Program-made: the position numbers and the translations under genes
Notes under the pieces: generated by a model
The model's input: only the letters and a program-made list of their open reading frames with translations
Told to the model about the DNA's origin: nothing
The model's database searches: none
In this document: one piece after another, positions 54,054 through 63,487 of the stretch
Layout of the letters: each line of letters opens with the position of its first letter
Numbering within the stretch: the stretch's first letter is position 1
NCBI GenBank assembly: GCA_947627725.1
Contig: CANQXE010000002.1
Span: forward strand, 62,001-126,000
From: an uncultured Clostridia bacterium
GTDB lineage: Bacteria; Bacillota; Clostridia; Oscillospirales; Acutalibacteraceae
Direction of reading: 5' to 3'
DNA: 64,000 nt

Positions 54054-54090
54054 ATAATCCTGAAAATCGACTGATTTTCAGGATTATTTT
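54053..54090. terminator. Bidirectional terminator before murC
   Basis: AATAATCCTGAAAATC pairs with GATTTTCAGGATTATT around a short loop; T-runs on both sides serve both convergent genes. Confidence 0.85.
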
Positions 54091-54093
54091 ACT

Positions 54094-55467
54094 TTATGCT
54101 TTCAGTTTATTTACCATCATTCTTGCCGCCTTGTAAATATCGCCGCAGCCAAGCGTAATGACAAGGTCGCCTTCTTTCGCGTTAGCAAGCACATAGTCGC
54201 ATATATCTTCAAATGTGTCAATCTGGACCGCTCCGGGTATCTTGTCAGATAAATCCTTAGCTTTTATACCGATTGTATTAACCTCACGGCTGCCCATAAT
54301 AGCAGATATAACACATTTGTCGGGAATCTGCAAAACCTTTGCGAAATCATCAAGCAGGAGAGATGTTCTTGAAAAGGTAAACGGCTGATGAACAGCCCAT
54401 ACGTTTTTATATCCCATTTTCATTGCGGCTTCAAGCGTAACCTTGAGCTCTGCGGGGTGATGCGCGTAGTCGTCGGCAAAGGTAATTCCTTTATATTCGC
54501 CCAAAAGCTCAAATCGTCTTGACGCACCGCCGAAGTTTTTAAGTCCGCCGCAAATGCTTTTTACGTCCGCTCCGCTCTCATATGCGGCTGCAAACGCACA
54601 GAGCGAGTTTAAAATATTATGCTCTCCGGGAACGGAAAGCTCAACCTTTGTTACAAATTTGCCGTTGTGATAAGCATCGTATGATGATTTAAAACCGCCG
54701 GGTACATCAATATTTTTTGCGGTCCATTCATTGCTGTCATTCCTGCCGACGGAAATTAACTTCTTACCGCTTATGTCTTTGAGCGTATCTACGGTATTTT
54801 CATCATCACCGTTATAAATTATCGTTTTAGTTGTTTTTTCGGCAAATTTTCTGAACGATTTTTTAATATTATCAAGATTTCCGAAGAAATCGAGATGATC
54901 CTCGTCAATGTTGAGAATAACGGCAATATCGGGGTTCATTTTTAAAAATGTATTGTTGAATTCACAGCTTTCGCAAACGAAATTCTGGCTTTTTCCGTAT
55001 CTTCCGTATGCGTCAATAAGAGGCAGCTTTCCACCAATAACAGCGCTCGGGTCGAGTCCTGCCTCAAGCAGAATCTGCGTGAGCATAGAGGATGTGGTTG
55101 TTTTGCCGTGTGTACCGCATACTCCTATACAGTTTGTAAAAATTCTGCTCATGGCACCGAGAAGCTCAGCACGCTCAAAGCACGGAAAATGTTTTTTAGC
55201 GTATTCAAGCTCTTCATTGCCGTCAAGAATCGCATTTGTATATATTACAAGCTCTATATCGTCTGTCAGATTTTCCTTAACTTGTCCGAGATAAACTTTT
55301 GCGCCTTCCTTTTCAATTTTTCTGAAGGTTTCCGTATCGTTGTTATCAGATCCCGAAATGTTGTATCCGAGTGAAATTAAAATTTCAGCGAGGGGACACA
55401 TACCGGACCCGCCTATACCTATAAAATGTACTCTTTTAACCTGTTTTAATATTTCATCAATACTCAT
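54094..55467 (-). CDS. murC: UDP-N-acetylmuramate--L-alanine ligase
   Basis: Cytoplasmic ATP-dependent ligase adding L-Ala to UDP-MurNAc, the first peptide step of peptidoglycan synthesis. HFIGIGGSGMCPLAEIL is the N-terminal UDP-binding signature; the ATP loop is VCGTHGKTTTSSML; ILNIDEDHLDFFGN, FADDYAHHPAELKVTL and HQPFTFSRT are diagnostic. Length 457 is normal. GGAGG lies 9 bases upstream of the ATG. It stands alone, outside a mur/fts cluster. Confidence 0.96.
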   Translation of the reverse strand: MSIDEILKQVKRVHFIGIGGSGMCPLAEILISLGYNISGSDNNDTETFRKIEKEGAKVYLGQVKENLTDDIELVIYTNAILDGNEELEYAKKHFPCFERAELLGAMSRIFTNCIGVCGTHGKTTTSSMLTQILLEAGLDPSAVIGGKLPLIDAYGRYGKSQNFVCESCEFNNTFLKMNPDIAVILNIDEDHLDFFGNLDNIKKSFRKFAEKTTKTIIYNGDDENTVDTLKDISGKKLISVGRNDSNEWTAKNIDVPGGFKSSYDAYHNGKFVTKVELSVPGEHNILNSLCAFAAAYESGADVKSICGGLKNFGGASRRFELLGEYKGITFADDYAHHPAELKVTLEAAMKMGYKNVWAVHQPFTFSRTSLLLDDFAKVLQIPDKCVISAIMGSREVNTIGIKAKDLSDKIPGAVQIDTFEDICDYVLANAKEGDLVITLGCGDIYKAARMMVNKLKA

Positions 55468-55545
55468 AAGAGCAAGCCTCCGTCAAAATAGTTCAATATA
55501 TTATACTACTTTTATGCAGGAAAATAAACAGTAAGTTGCACATTA

Positions 55546-55572
55546 ACTAATATTTTTTAATTTCATAGTATA
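55546..55572 (+). promoter_or_regulatory. Candidate sigma-K promoter of dpaAB
   Basis: AC (55546-55547) and CATAGTATA (55564-55572) are separated by 16 bases, an exact fit to the Bacillus sigma-K pattern (AC, 16-17 bases, CATANNNTA). The dpaA start is 25 bases beyond. The match is to short, AT-biased motifs, so chance cannot be excluded, but the gene is a known sigma-K target elsewhere. Confidence 0.6.
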
Positions 55573-55596
55573 AAGGGATAGAATGAGGTGTTATCT

Positions 55597-56322
55597 ATGA
55601 AATTAAAAACTTTTACAATTCCTTACTTAACAGATGACAGACTTGAATATGCAAAAGAATATCTTGTTAATAAAGGTTATTCATATACTGATGATATTTC
55701 ATCTGCGGATTTTGTTCTCCTGCCTGTTCCTGTTAAAAAATATATGTTTGATAATTTAGAGGATAAGGTTGTGTTTTACGGAATGGGAGATTACAAAGGC
55801 TTTGATTATAATAAGGTTAAGTCATTTCTTCTTGAAAACGCTTTTTTAACCTCTGAGGGCGCTATTGCGCTTTATAAAGAAAATTCAAATATGTCCATTT
55901 ACAATTCAAAGGTTCTCATTACCGGATACGGCAGAATTGCCCAGGCGCTTCATAAAGCACTTTTTTCAATGGGTGCCGACGTAACAATCTGCTCAAGAAG
56001 CAAGGAGAGCATCGCTATGGCGAAATTTAACGGTGCAAAGCACATAACCTTTGATGAGCTGAAAAATAAAAACAATTATGATATAGTTTTTAACACGGTG
56101 CCTCATATCATTTTCACAAAGGCGGAGCTTGACGCTCTTGACAGTGAGGTTACCTTGATTGATCTCGCATCATTTCCCGGCGGAGTTGATACGCTTTATG
56201 CAAGGTCTAAGGGTATTAAGCTGATTGACGGAAAACGCCTGCCTTCACGCTATTCAAAAAAATCAGCGGGATTTTTAATCGGCAAAACAGTACATCAGAT
56301 AATAAAGGAGGATTTTTCTTGA
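55597..56322 (+). CDS. dpaA: Dipicolinate synthase subunit A (SpoVFA)
   Basis: Mother-cell enzyme that makes dipicolinic acid, with subunit B, from dihydrodipicolinate for the spore core. About 241 residues with an N-terminal domain and a Rossmann NAD(P)-binding loop VLITGYGRIAQALHKAL. CSRSKESIAMAKFNGAK and LIDLASFPGGVD are typical of SpoVFA, and the C-terminus ends with the GKTVHQII helix. ATG 55597 with GAGGTG 7 bases upstream. It overlaps dpaB by 4 bases. Expression is probably from the sigma-K-type promoter. Confidence 0.92.
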   Translation: MKLKTFTIPYLTDDRLEYAKEYLVNKGYSYTDDISSADFVLLPVPVKKYMFDNLEDKVVFYGMGDYKGFDYNKVKSFLLENAFLTSEGAIALYKENSNMSIYNSKVLITGYGRIAQALHKALFSMGADVTICSRSKESIAMAKFNGAKHITFDELKNKNNYDIVFNTVPHIIFTKAELDALDSEVTLIDLASFPGGVDTLYARSKGIKLIDGKRLPSRYSKKSAGFLIGKTVHQIIKEDFS

Positions 56323-56882
56323 ATATTGGTTATTGCTTTACAGGTTCGTTTTGTACCTTTGCAAAATCAATTGCCGCTCTTGAGGACCTGGTAAAAGCAG
56401 GACATAATGTCACACCGATAATGAGTGAAAATGCTTATTCCATTGATACAAGATTCGGTGACGCAGTTGATATACAGAATAAATTGATACAGATAACAGG
56501 AAACAGTATTATCCATACTATTGAACAGGCGGAGCCTGTCGGACCTAAAAAAATGTTTGATGTTTTGGCAATTGTACCGTGTACGGGAAATACTCTCGCA
56601 AAGCTTTCAAACGGAATAACCGACACCTCGGTTACGATGGCAACGAAAAGTCATCTGAGAAACAACAGACCGGTCGTTATCGGCGTTTCAACAAACGACG
56701 CTCTTGGCGCGGCCGCAAAAAACATAGGTACGCTTTTGAATTACAAAAATTATTATTTTGTTCCGTTTGGTATGGATAATTGCCTGATGAAGCCGAAATC
56801 AATGGTTTGCGATTTTAAACAGGTTAAAGAAGCAATTGAAATGGCATATAACGGCAAAGAAATATTGAAAAAAATCTATTGA
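56319..56882 (+). CDS. dpaB: Dipicolinate synthase subunit B (SpoVFB)
   Basis: Flavoprotein-fold partner of DpaA, 187 residues. IGYCFTGSFCTFAKS at the N-terminus, VTPIMSENAYSIDTRFG, the VPCTGNTLAKLSNGITD motif and the KPKSMVCDF segment are characteristic. TTG start at 56319 preceded by AAAGGAGG. Some Clostridia lack SpoVF and use an alternative flavoprotein; here both subunits are present. Confidence 0.93.
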   Translation: MNIGYCFTGSFCTFAKSIAALEDLVKAGHNVTPIMSENAYSIDTRFGDAVDIQNKLIQITGNSIIHTIEQAEPVGPKKMFDVLAIVPCTGNTLAKLSNGITDTSVTMATKSHLRNNRPVVIGVSTNDALGAAAKNIGTLLNYKNYYFVPFGMDNCLMKPKSMVCDFKQVKEAIEMAYNGKEILKKIY

Positions 56883-56907
56883 CTTTTCAATATATATTAT
56901 ATATATT
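56879..56907 (+). promoter_or_regulatory. Sigma-A-type promoter of potABCD
   Basis: TTGACT (56879-56884) and TATATT (56902-56907) with 17-base spacing, at the end of dpaB. Confidence 0.6.
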
Positions 56908-56966
56908 TAGTCTATAACAAGCTGATAATACGTTTGTTAAATCGGGTTAAAATGAGGATGTGTATA

Positions 56967-58103
56967 TTGGAAAAGATAATAGACCTTAAAAATATTACCG
57001 TTAAATACGGTGATAATGTTGTGCTTGATAAATTGAATTTATATATAAACAAAAAAGAGTTTATAACGCTGTTGGGACCTTCAGGCTGCGGCAAGACTAC
57101 TACGCTTCGATGTATTGCGGGTTTTATTGAACCTGATGAGGGCGAGGTAATATTTGAAGGTAAAAAAATAAATGATGTTCCGCCTCACAAAAGGAAGGTG
57201 AACACCATTTTTCAGCGCTATGCTCTTTTTTCTCATTTAAACGTGTATGAGAATATCGCTTTCGGACCTCAGATACAAAAGAAACCAAAGGAGGAAATCC
57301 GCAAAACCGTTGCCCAGATGCTTGAGCTTGTAAATCTTAAGGGCTTTGAAAAGCGGAGTATTGATTCTCTTTCAGGCGGTCAGCAACAGCGTGTGGCAAT
57401 TGCGCGCGCGCTTGCTAATAATCCGCACGTTCTTTTGCTTGACGAGCCTCTCGGCGCCCTTGATTTAAAACTGAGAAAGGATATGCAGAAAGAGCTTAAA
57501 GCAATTCAGAAAAGGCTTGGCATTACCTTTATATATGTTACTCACGATCAGGAGGAGGCTCTCTCTATGTCCGATACGGTTGTAGTAATGGATAAGGGAA
57601 AAATTCAGCAAATAGGCTCGCCTGAGGATATTTATAACGAGCCTGTCAATGCGTTTGTTGCCGACTTTATCGGCGAGTCAAATATAGTTGACGCGATTAT
57701 GATTAAGGATTATGTTGTCTCATTCGGCGGTGTAACCTTTGAATGTCTTGACGCCGGCTTTGGGGAAAACGCTTTTGTTGAGGCTGTTGTTAGACCCGAG
57801 GATATTCAGATTGTTGAGCCGGGTGCCAAAGCCTCACTTACGGGCGAAATTACAAGCGTCACTTTTAAGGGCGTTCACTTTGAAATACTTGTAGATGTCG
57901 GCGGCTTTATATGGATGATTCAGACTACTGAGGAAAATCATAAGATAGGCGAAAAAATCGGTATGTACATTGAGCCTGACGCAATTCATATTATGAACAG
58001 AAGCGAATACAGCGGCGAGTTTGGCGATTATTCCTCTTTCTCCGACGAAATGGATCATATCTCAGATGCCTCTTATAATTGGGAGGACAGCGATGAGGAA
58101 TAA
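56967..58103 (+). CDS. potA: Spermidine/putrescine ABC importer ATPase PotA
   Basis: ATPase driving polyamine uptake, about 378 residues. Walker A is GPSGCGKTT, the signature LSGGQQQR, and Walker [13 protein letters not shown]; the H-loop is [13 protein letters not shown] domain (about 270-350) follows, and then an acidic tail of about 25 residues. [16 protein letters not shown] is typical of PotA. I choose TTG 56967 with GAGGA 8 bases upstream; the longer frame from 56934 adds non-conserved residues. It overlaps potB by 11 bases. Confidence 0.92.
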   Translation: MEKIIDLKNITVKYGDNVVLDKLNLYINKKEFITLLGPSGCGKTTTLRCIAGFIEPDEGEVIFEGKKINDVPPHKRKVNTIFQRYALFSHLNVYENIAFGPQIQKKPKEEIRKTVAQMLELVNLKGFEKRSIDSLSGGQQQRVAIARALANNPHVLLLDEPLGALDLKLRKDMQKELKAIQKRLGITFIYVTHDQEEALSMSDTVVVMDKGKIQQIGSPEDIYNEPVNAFVADFIGESNIVDAIMIKDYVVSFGGVTFECLDAGFGENAFVEAVVRPEDIQIVEPGAKASLTGEITSVTFKGVHFEILVDVGGFIWMIQTTEENHKIGEKIGMYIEPDAIHIMNRSEYSGEFGDYSSFSDEMDHISDASYNWEDSDEE

Positions 58104-58920
58104 ATATTCATCAAGGCTTTTAGACAAGCCGTATCTTGTCTGGTCTCTGCTTTTCATCATTGCGCCGTTAATTATGGTGGCATATTACGCTTTTACTGAC
58201 AGGACGGGCGCCTTTTCATTAAACAGCGTAGAGCAGATTCCGTCATATATTCCCACAATTCTTTTGTCGGTTTTGTACGGTCTTGCCGCTACGGTTATAT
58301 GCTTAATTATCGGCTATCCTTTTGCTTATATCTTCTCCAAATTCAGTGTGAGAAGACAGCAGATGATGGTTCTTCTTGTTATGCTTCCTATGTGGATGAA
58401 TTTTCTTATAAGGACATATAGCTGGATGACGATTCTCGGCGATTCGGGTGTTATCAATACAATTTTAACCTCTGTCGGGCTTCAGCCTTTAAAGCTGATT
58501 AATACAGGCGGCGCGGTGATTCTGGGTATGGTATATAACTTTTTGCCGTATATGATATTGCCGATTTATTCCGTTATTTCAAAAATGGATAACTCGCTTA
58601 TTGAAGCTGCTCAGGATTTAGGCTCAAATAAAATGCAGGTTATGAAAAGGGTTGTTATACCTCTTTCAATGCCCGGCGTGCTTAGCGGAGTGACGATGGT
58701 ATTTGTTCCGTGCGTTTCTACCTTCTATATTACACAAAAGCTTGGCGGCGGGCAGATTGTATTAATAGGTGATGTTATTGAAACACAGTTTCAAAGCGCA
58801 AATAACTACAATCTCGGTGCGGCTCTTTCATTTGTGCTGATGATTTTAATACTTATTTGTCTTGGAGTTATGAACTATTTCGGCGCTGATGATGAAAATG
58901 ACGGAGGTGTTGTAATATGA
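58093..58920 (+). CDS. potB: Spermidine/putrescine ABC importer permease PotB
   Basis: Inner membrane permease of about 275 residues with six hydrophobic helices. The N-terminal [21 protein letters not shown] helix and the cytoplasmic EAA loop [21 protein letters not shown] identify it. ATG 58093 is set by GGGAGG at 58081-58086. It overlaps potC by 4 bases. Confidence 0.92.
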   Translation: MRNKYSSRLLDKPYLVWSLLFIIAPLIMVAYYAFTDRTGAFSLNSVEQIPSYIPTILLSVLYGLAATVICLIIGYPFAYIFSKFSVRRQQMMVLLVMLPMWMNFLIRTYSWMTILGDSGVINTILTSVGLQPLKLINTGGAVILGMVYNFLPYMILPIYSVISKMDNSLIEAAQDLGSNKMQVMKRVVIPLSMPGVLSGVTMVFVPCVSTFYITQKLGGGQIVLIGDVIETQFQSANNYNLGAALSFVLMILILICLGVMNYFGADDENDGGVVI

Positions 58921-59738
58921 AAAAGAAAACCTCCGTTTCATCAAAAATATATCTGATACTGATTTTTATTTTTCTTTATGCACCGATAGCCGTAATGATG
59001 ATTTTTTCATTTAATTCAACCTCAAGCACATATACATTCGGCGGACTTTCATTTCACTGGTATGAGGAAATGTTTTCGGATTCAGCGGCTGTAAAGTCGC
59101 TGGAGAATACAGTTTTCCTTGCCGTATGTACAGCGGCTATCGCGACCGTGCTCGGAATACTTGCGTCAGTAGGTCTTTTTAATTCAAAAAGCAAGCTATA
59201 TAAAAGGTCGATGATGACGGTAACCAATATTCCTATGATGAATCCTGAAATCGTTACGGGTATCGCGATGATGCTGTTGTTCGTTTTTGCGGGAACACTT
59301 GTGAAAAGGAGTGATGTTCTCGGCTTCTGGACGCTTTTAATTGCTCATGTTACCTTTGCGCTTCCTTATGTTATTTTAAATATTATGCCAAAGCTCAGGC
59401 AGTTTGATATGCATATTTATGAGGCCGCTGTTGATCTCGGCTGTAAGCCTTATAAGGCTTTCTTTAAGGTCGTAATGCCTGAAATTGTGTCTGGTATTAT
59501 AACAGGCTGTGTTATGAGCTTTACTCTGTCTCTTGATGATTTTATCATAAGCTATTTTACAAACGGACCGAGCTTTCAGACGCTTCCTATTTATATATTT
59601 TCAATGACAAAGAAGAGAGTGAAGCCCGATATGTATGCTCTTTCAACCCTAATGTTCGTTGTAATTCTCGTTCTTTTGGTGTTGATGAATTTTGCGCAGA
59701 ATAGGGCTGAGAGAAAGGATAATGGTGATATAAAATGA
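58917..59738 (+). CDS. potC: Spermidine/putrescine ABC importer permease PotC
   Basis: Second permease, 273 residues, six helices. IFLYAPIAVMMIFSFNSTSS and the EAA loop YEAAVDLGCKPYKAFFKVVMP are characteristic, as is the SLDDFIISYFTNGP segment. GGAGGTG precedes the ATG. It overlaps potD by ATGA. Confidence 0.93.
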   Translation: MKKKTSVSSKIYLILIFIFLYAPIAVMMIFSFNSTSSTYTFGGLSFHWYEEMFSDSAAVKSLENTVFLAVCTAAIATVLGILASVGLFNSKSKLYKRSMMTVTNIPMMNPEIVTGIAMMLLFVFAGTLVKRSDVLGFWTLLIAHVTFALPYVILNIMPKLRQFDMHIYEAAVDLGCKPYKAFFKVVMPEIVSGIITGCVMSFTLSLDDFIISYFTNGPSFQTLPIYIFSMTKKRVKPDMYALSTLMFVVILVLLVLMNFAQNRAERKDNGDIK

Positions 59739-60991
59739 AAAAATATATTGCTGTAATTTTATCATTTGTTATCGCCTTTTGTACGTATCCGTCGGTTGTA
59801 TTTGCCGATGACGAATATTTCACTGACGAGCAGATCGCCTACTATAAGAATTTGGGACTTCAGGGAACTACCGTCAACGTCTATAATTGGGGAGAGTATA
59901 TTTCTGACGGCAGCGAGGGGTCAATGGATGTTGTCAGTGAATTTGAGCGTTTGACGGGAGCGGTTGTTAATTATACGAATTTTGAATCGAATGAGAATAT
60001 GTATTCAAAGCTTGCAGGCGGCGGCGCGTCATATGACGTAATAGTTCCGAGCGATTATATGATTGAAAGACTTATTGATGAGGATATGCTGCTTCCTCTT
60101 GATTATGATAATATTCCTAATATGAAATATATCAGCAAGAAGTTTCAAAATCTATTTTATGACCCCGAGCAGATTTATTCTGTTTGCTTCAATGTCGGCA
60201 CAACAGTTTTGATTTATAACAAAAAGCTTGTTTCCGAACCGCCTGACAGTTGGAAGGCGCTTTGGGATGAGCAGTATAAGGGTAAGGTCCTTATGTTCAA
60301 TAATTCGCGCGATGCTTTTGCTATTGCCCAGGCTGTACTTGGAAAGAATTTTAACTCTACTGTTGAACAGGACTGGGTTGAGTGCGCCCAGCTTTTAGCT
60401 GAGCAGAAGGATAAAACCAATCCCGTATATGTTATGGACGAGGTCTTTAATCTGATGGAAAGCGGTGAGTATGCGCTTGCAACTTATTATGCCGGCGACT
60501 ATCTTTTGATGTATGAAAATAATGAGGATTTAGGCTACTGTTTTCCAAAGGAAGGCATAAACTATTTTTATGATGCCTTTTGTATTCCTGTTTGTTCCAA
60601 GAATAAAAGAGGCGGAGAAGCGTTTATTAACTTTATGCATGAGCCGCAGGTTGCGTTTGAAAACTCGGAATATATCTACTACCGCTCGGCAAATACGACT
60701 GTTGAAAAAAATGAGGAAAGCTCTCTTTACGGCAGTGAGGTTATTTATCCGACAGACGATTTAAGCTCACAGTATTTTAAAAATCTTCCCCAGAATATTA
60801 TTGAGCTTGAAAATAATCTTTGGACTCAGGTTAAGAGTGGCAATCTTTCTGCCGACAGTAGGGAGCAGGACAGGAAAATATATATAGAATGTGCGGTTAT
60901 TTCCGTGGCAATAATTGTTGTGGCAATTGCAAAATTAATCTCAAATGTAAAAAAGAAAAGGGAAGAGGATTTAAGCGACCTATATGATTAA
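59735..60991 (+). CDS. potD: Spermidine/putrescine-binding protein PotD with C-terminal membrane anchor
   Basis: Polyamine-binding component of 418 residues. An N-terminal signal peptide (1-24, cleavage expected after VFA) is followed by the binding fold: VNVYNWGEYISDG, YDVIVPSDYMIERL, ALWDEQYKGKVLMFNNSRDA and AFCIPVCSKNK match PotD. There is no lipobox; instead a hydrophobic helix at about 388-406 followed by KKKREED would tether the C-terminus to the membrane. Expression is coupled to potC and the phosphatase gene. Anchoring by the C-terminus is inferred. Confidence 0.9.
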   Translation: MKKYIAVILSFVIAFCTYPSVVFADDEYFTDEQIAYYKNLGLQGTTVNVYNWGEYISDGSEGSMDVVSEFERLTGAVVNYTNFESNENMYSKLAGGGASYDVIVPSDYMIERLIDEDMLLPLDYDNIPNMKYISKKFQNLFYDPEQIYSVCFNVGTTVLIYNKKLVSEPPDSWKALWDEQYKGKVLMFNNSRDAFAIAQAVLGKNFNSTVEQDWVECAQLLAEQKDKTNPVYVMDEVFNLMESGEYALATYYAGDYLLMYENNEDLGYCFPKEGINYFYDAFCIPVCSKNKRGGEAFINFMHEPQVAFENSEYIYYRSANTTVEKNEESSLYGSEVIYPTDDLSSQYFKNLPQNIIELENNLWTQVKSGNLSADSREQDRKIYIECAVISVAIIVVAIAKLISNVKKKREEDLSDLYD

Positions 60992-61631
60992 ATGTGCGAT
61001 TTTTGATTTGGACGGAACTCTGGTTGATACCGCCTATGATTTAGGCAGGGCAACTGCTTATGTACTTGAAAGGTATGGTATTGAGCCGAAATGGACTGAT
61101 GATGATTACAGAGCATTTGTCGGAAACGGTGCGAAAAAGCTCCTTGAGAGAGCGTTTGAGCATCAGCTTTCCGATGAAGAACTGAATAATGCTCTTGAGT
61201 TATTTAAGAAAAAATACAATGAAATACTTCTCGATAACGCATATGTATACGACGGTATTAAAACAGCGCTTGACCAACTAAAAAAGCAGGGAATCAAAAT
61301 TGGTGTTGTTACTAATAAACCTCATTTTGCCGCTGTTAAAATGGTTGAGAAACTTTTTGGTAAGAATTATTTTGATGTTATCATCGGTGCCGAGGAGGAT
61401 GTGGCAAAAAAGCCTGACCCTTTTACAACTAATCTTGCGCTTGAAAGACTCGGATGTTCTTCACAGGATTCGGTTTTTTTCGGTGACAGCGATGTTGATA
61501 TCTATACAGCCAAAAATGCGGGTTTAAAATCGGTTGGCTGTTCGTGGGGATTTCGCAGCCGTGAGTGTCTGCTTTCCGCGTCACCTTCACTTATAATTGA
61601 CAGCCCCTGTTCCATTGCCAAACTTTTTTGA
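60984..61631 (+). CDS. HAD-family phosphatase (phosphoglycolate phosphatase-like)
   Basis: HAD subfamily IA hydrolase of 215 residues. Motif I is IFDLDGTLVDTAYDL, motif II VVTNKP, and motifs III/IV are AKKPDP and FFGDSDVDI. The size and helical cap suggest a Gph/PpaX-type phosphatase; the true substrate is unknown. It overlaps potD by 8 bases, with a distant GAGGA ribosome binding site, and may be part of the pot transcript. Confidence 0.87.
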   Translation: MIKCAIFDLDGTLVDTAYDLGRATAYVLERYGIEPKWTDDDYRAFVGNGAKKLLERAFEHQLSDEELNNALELFKKKYNEILLDNAYVYDGIKTALDQLKKQGIKIGVVTNKPHFAAVKMVEKLFGKNYFDVIIGAEEDVAKKPDPFTTNLALERLGCSSQDSVFFGDSDVDIYTAKNAGLKSVGCSWGFRSRECLLSASPSLIIDSPCSIAKLF

Positions 61632-61649
61632 AGTTGTTTTAAAAAAGTG

Positions 61650-61678
61650 TTGACAAATGTATTTTACTTTGCTATAAT
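61650..61678 (+). promoter_or_regulatory. Sigma-A promoter of tRNA-Leu
   Basis: Consensus TTGACA (61650-61655) and TATAAT (61673-61678) with 17-base spacing, 13 bases before the tRNA. Confidence 0.9.
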
Positions 61679-61691
61679 TCATATCGTTGAC

Positions 61692-61776
61692 GCGAGAGTG
61701 GCGGAATCGGCAGACGCGCACGTTTGAGGGGCGTGTGGGGCGACTCGTACGGGTTCAAGTCCCGTCTCTCGCACCA
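61692..61776 (+). tRNA. tRNA-Leu (anticodon GAG)
   Basis: Class II tRNA with acceptor arms GCGAGAG and CTCTCGC, encoded ACCA end, D-arm with GGCAGA, and anticodon stem CACGT/GCGTG around loop TTGAGGG (anticodon GAG, reading CUC/CUU). There is a long variable arm and a T-arm GGGTTCAAGTCCC. Confidence 0.96.
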
Positions 61777-61815
61777 TTAAAGGCATAGTATCATTTGTTA
61801 CTATGCCTTTAATTT
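61776..61815 (+). terminator. Terminator of tRNA-Leu
   Basis: Perfect 15-base inverted repeat ATTAAAGGCATAGTA / TACTATGCCTTTAAT with an eight-base loop, then TTTTTT. Confidence 0.85.
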
Positions 61816-61887
61816 TTTAATGCCTATTTATAAATGAAATTGGTAATTTTTTTATATTATATTAGGCTGTAAAAAAATGTGCGGATA

Positions 61888-61916
61888 TTGACAAAACTAT
61901 ACTGCTAATTTATAAT
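61888..61916 (+). promoter_or_regulatory. Sigma-A promoter of the Dlt-like cassette
   Basis: Consensus TTGACA (61888-61893) and TATAAT (61911-61916) with exact 17-base spacing in a very AT-rich intergenic stretch, 45 bases before the ligase start. Confidence 0.8.
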
Positions 61917-61960
61917 TATATTATTTTATAACTATATTAATTTTTAATTTGAGGTATTTT

Positions 61961-63475
61961 ATGAAGAATATTTTAGAATACTTAGAAGCAACAGCATATA
62001 AATATCCAAACAAGATTGGCTTTACAGATGCTAAGCGAGAGTCAACATTTGAAGAAACAATGAATAATTCTAAAAGATTGGGAACATTAATTTCTAAGTT
62101 CGGAAACCGAAGAGCTGTTGCAATAATTATAGATAAAACTTGTAATTGTATTGATGCAATGTTAGGCTCACTTTATGCCGGAGATTATTATGTTGTTATT
62201 GATGTTCATTCTCCTATTGATAGAATTCAAACCATCTTATCAACTTTGGACAATCCAATAATTATTACTGACAAAGATTCAATTGATCTCGCACGCAAGA
62301 TCAATTGCGACAGTCAGTTTATAGTATATGAAAATGCTATTGATACTGATATTAATCAGCAAATTCTTGATGAAATAAGAGGCTATATGATAGATTTGGA
62401 TATAGCTTATATATTATTTACAAGTGGTTCTACCGGAATACCTAAGGGTACAGTTATCAGTCATCGTGCATTAATCTCTTATATTAATTGGGTAACTTCT
62501 GCATTCGGTTTTGATGAGAACACGAGATTTGGCTCACAAACTCCATTATATTTTAGTATGTCGGTAACTGATTTATATTCAACAGTAAAGTGTGGATGCA
62601 CATACAATATTATTCCAAAACAATATTTTTCTTTTCCGGTAAATCTCGTTGGCTTTCTTAATGAGAAAGAAATTAATACAATATATTGGGTTCCAACTGC
62701 GATATCAATTCTTGCAAATTGGAATGTATTCGACGTTATAAAACCGGACTATTTAACTACAGTGCTGTTTGCAGGTGAAGTTATGCCGGTAAAGCAGCTT
62801 AACTATTGGATTAATAATTTAAGTGGAGTTACATTTGCAAATCTCTTTGGTCCAACGGAAACTACAGATATTTGTACATTTTATGTTGTTGACAGAGAAT
62901 TTAATGATTCAGATAGTCTTCCTATCGGTAAGCATTGTGATAATTGTGATGTGTTTATTGTTAAGGAGGACGGAACAGAAGCAAAAGCTGGTGAAGAAGG
63001 GGAGCTTTACGTAAGAACAACATTTATGGCGGAAGGATATTATAATAACCCTCAAAAAACTGCAGATGCGTTTGTTCAAAATCCTCTTAATAAGGCATAT
63101 CCTGAAAGAGTGTATAGAACAGGAGATATAGTAAAGCTTAATGACAGAGGGGAAATAATTTATATTTCAAGAAAAGATTTTCAAATAAAGCGCAGCGGTT
63201 ATCGAATTGAACTTGGGGAAATCGAAGCAGGTGCAAATAGTGTCGAAAAAGTCAAAAGCTGCGCGTGCATTTATGACAAGAGCAGTGACTGCTTAGCATT
63301 GATTTATGAGGGTGGACCAAAAGATACCGGAATCATTCTTTCAGCAGTTCAAAGCAAGGTTCCGGCATATATGATTCCGGATAAGGTTGTCAGAATTAAA
63401 GAAATGCCAAAAAATTCTAATGGTAAAATAGATAGAAAATTGTTAATAAAAAACTTTGATAGTTATGTAAAATAA
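61961..63475 (+). CDS. AMP-dependent ligase, DltA-like (carrier-protein loading)
   Basis: Adenylation enzyme of about 504 residues that would activate an amino acid or acid and load it on the carrier protein encoded next. The A3 loop is ILFTSGSTGIPKGTVISH; the A5 region is LFGPTETT; the A7/A8 motifs are YRTGDIVKLND and FQIKRSGYRIELGEIE; the A10 lysine is in NSNGKIDRK. Size and gene order (ligase, carrier, MBOAT) fit a D-alanylation-type system, but the substrate is not established. ATG 61961 with GAGGT 5 bases upstream. Base composition is clearly more AT-rich than the preceding genes. Confidence 0.83.
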   Translation: MKNILEYLEATAYKYPNKIGFTDAKRESTFEETMNNSKRLGTLISKFGNRRAVAIIIDKTCNCIDAMLGSLYAGDYYVVIDVHSPIDRIQTILSTLDNPIIITDKDSIDLARKINCDSQFIVYENAIDTDINQQILDEIRGYMIDLDIAYILFTSGSTGIPKGTVISHRALISYINWVTSAFGFDENTRFGSQTPLYFSMSVTDLYSTVKCGCTYNIIPKQYFSFPVNLVGFLNEKEINTIYWVPTAISILANWNVFDVIKPDYLTTVLFAGEVMPVKQLNYWINNLSGVTFANLFGPTETTDICTFYVVDREFNDSDSLPIGKHCDNCDVFIVKEDGTEAKAGEEGELYVRTTFMAEGYYNNPQKTADAFVQNPLNKAYPERVYRTGDIVKLNDRGEIIYISRKDFQIKRSGYRIELGEIEAGANSVEKVKSCACIYDKSSDCLALIYEGGPKDTGIILSAVQSKVPAYMIPDKVVRIKEMPKNSNGKIDRKLLIKNFDSYVK

Positions 63476-63487
63476 AGGAGATATTTT

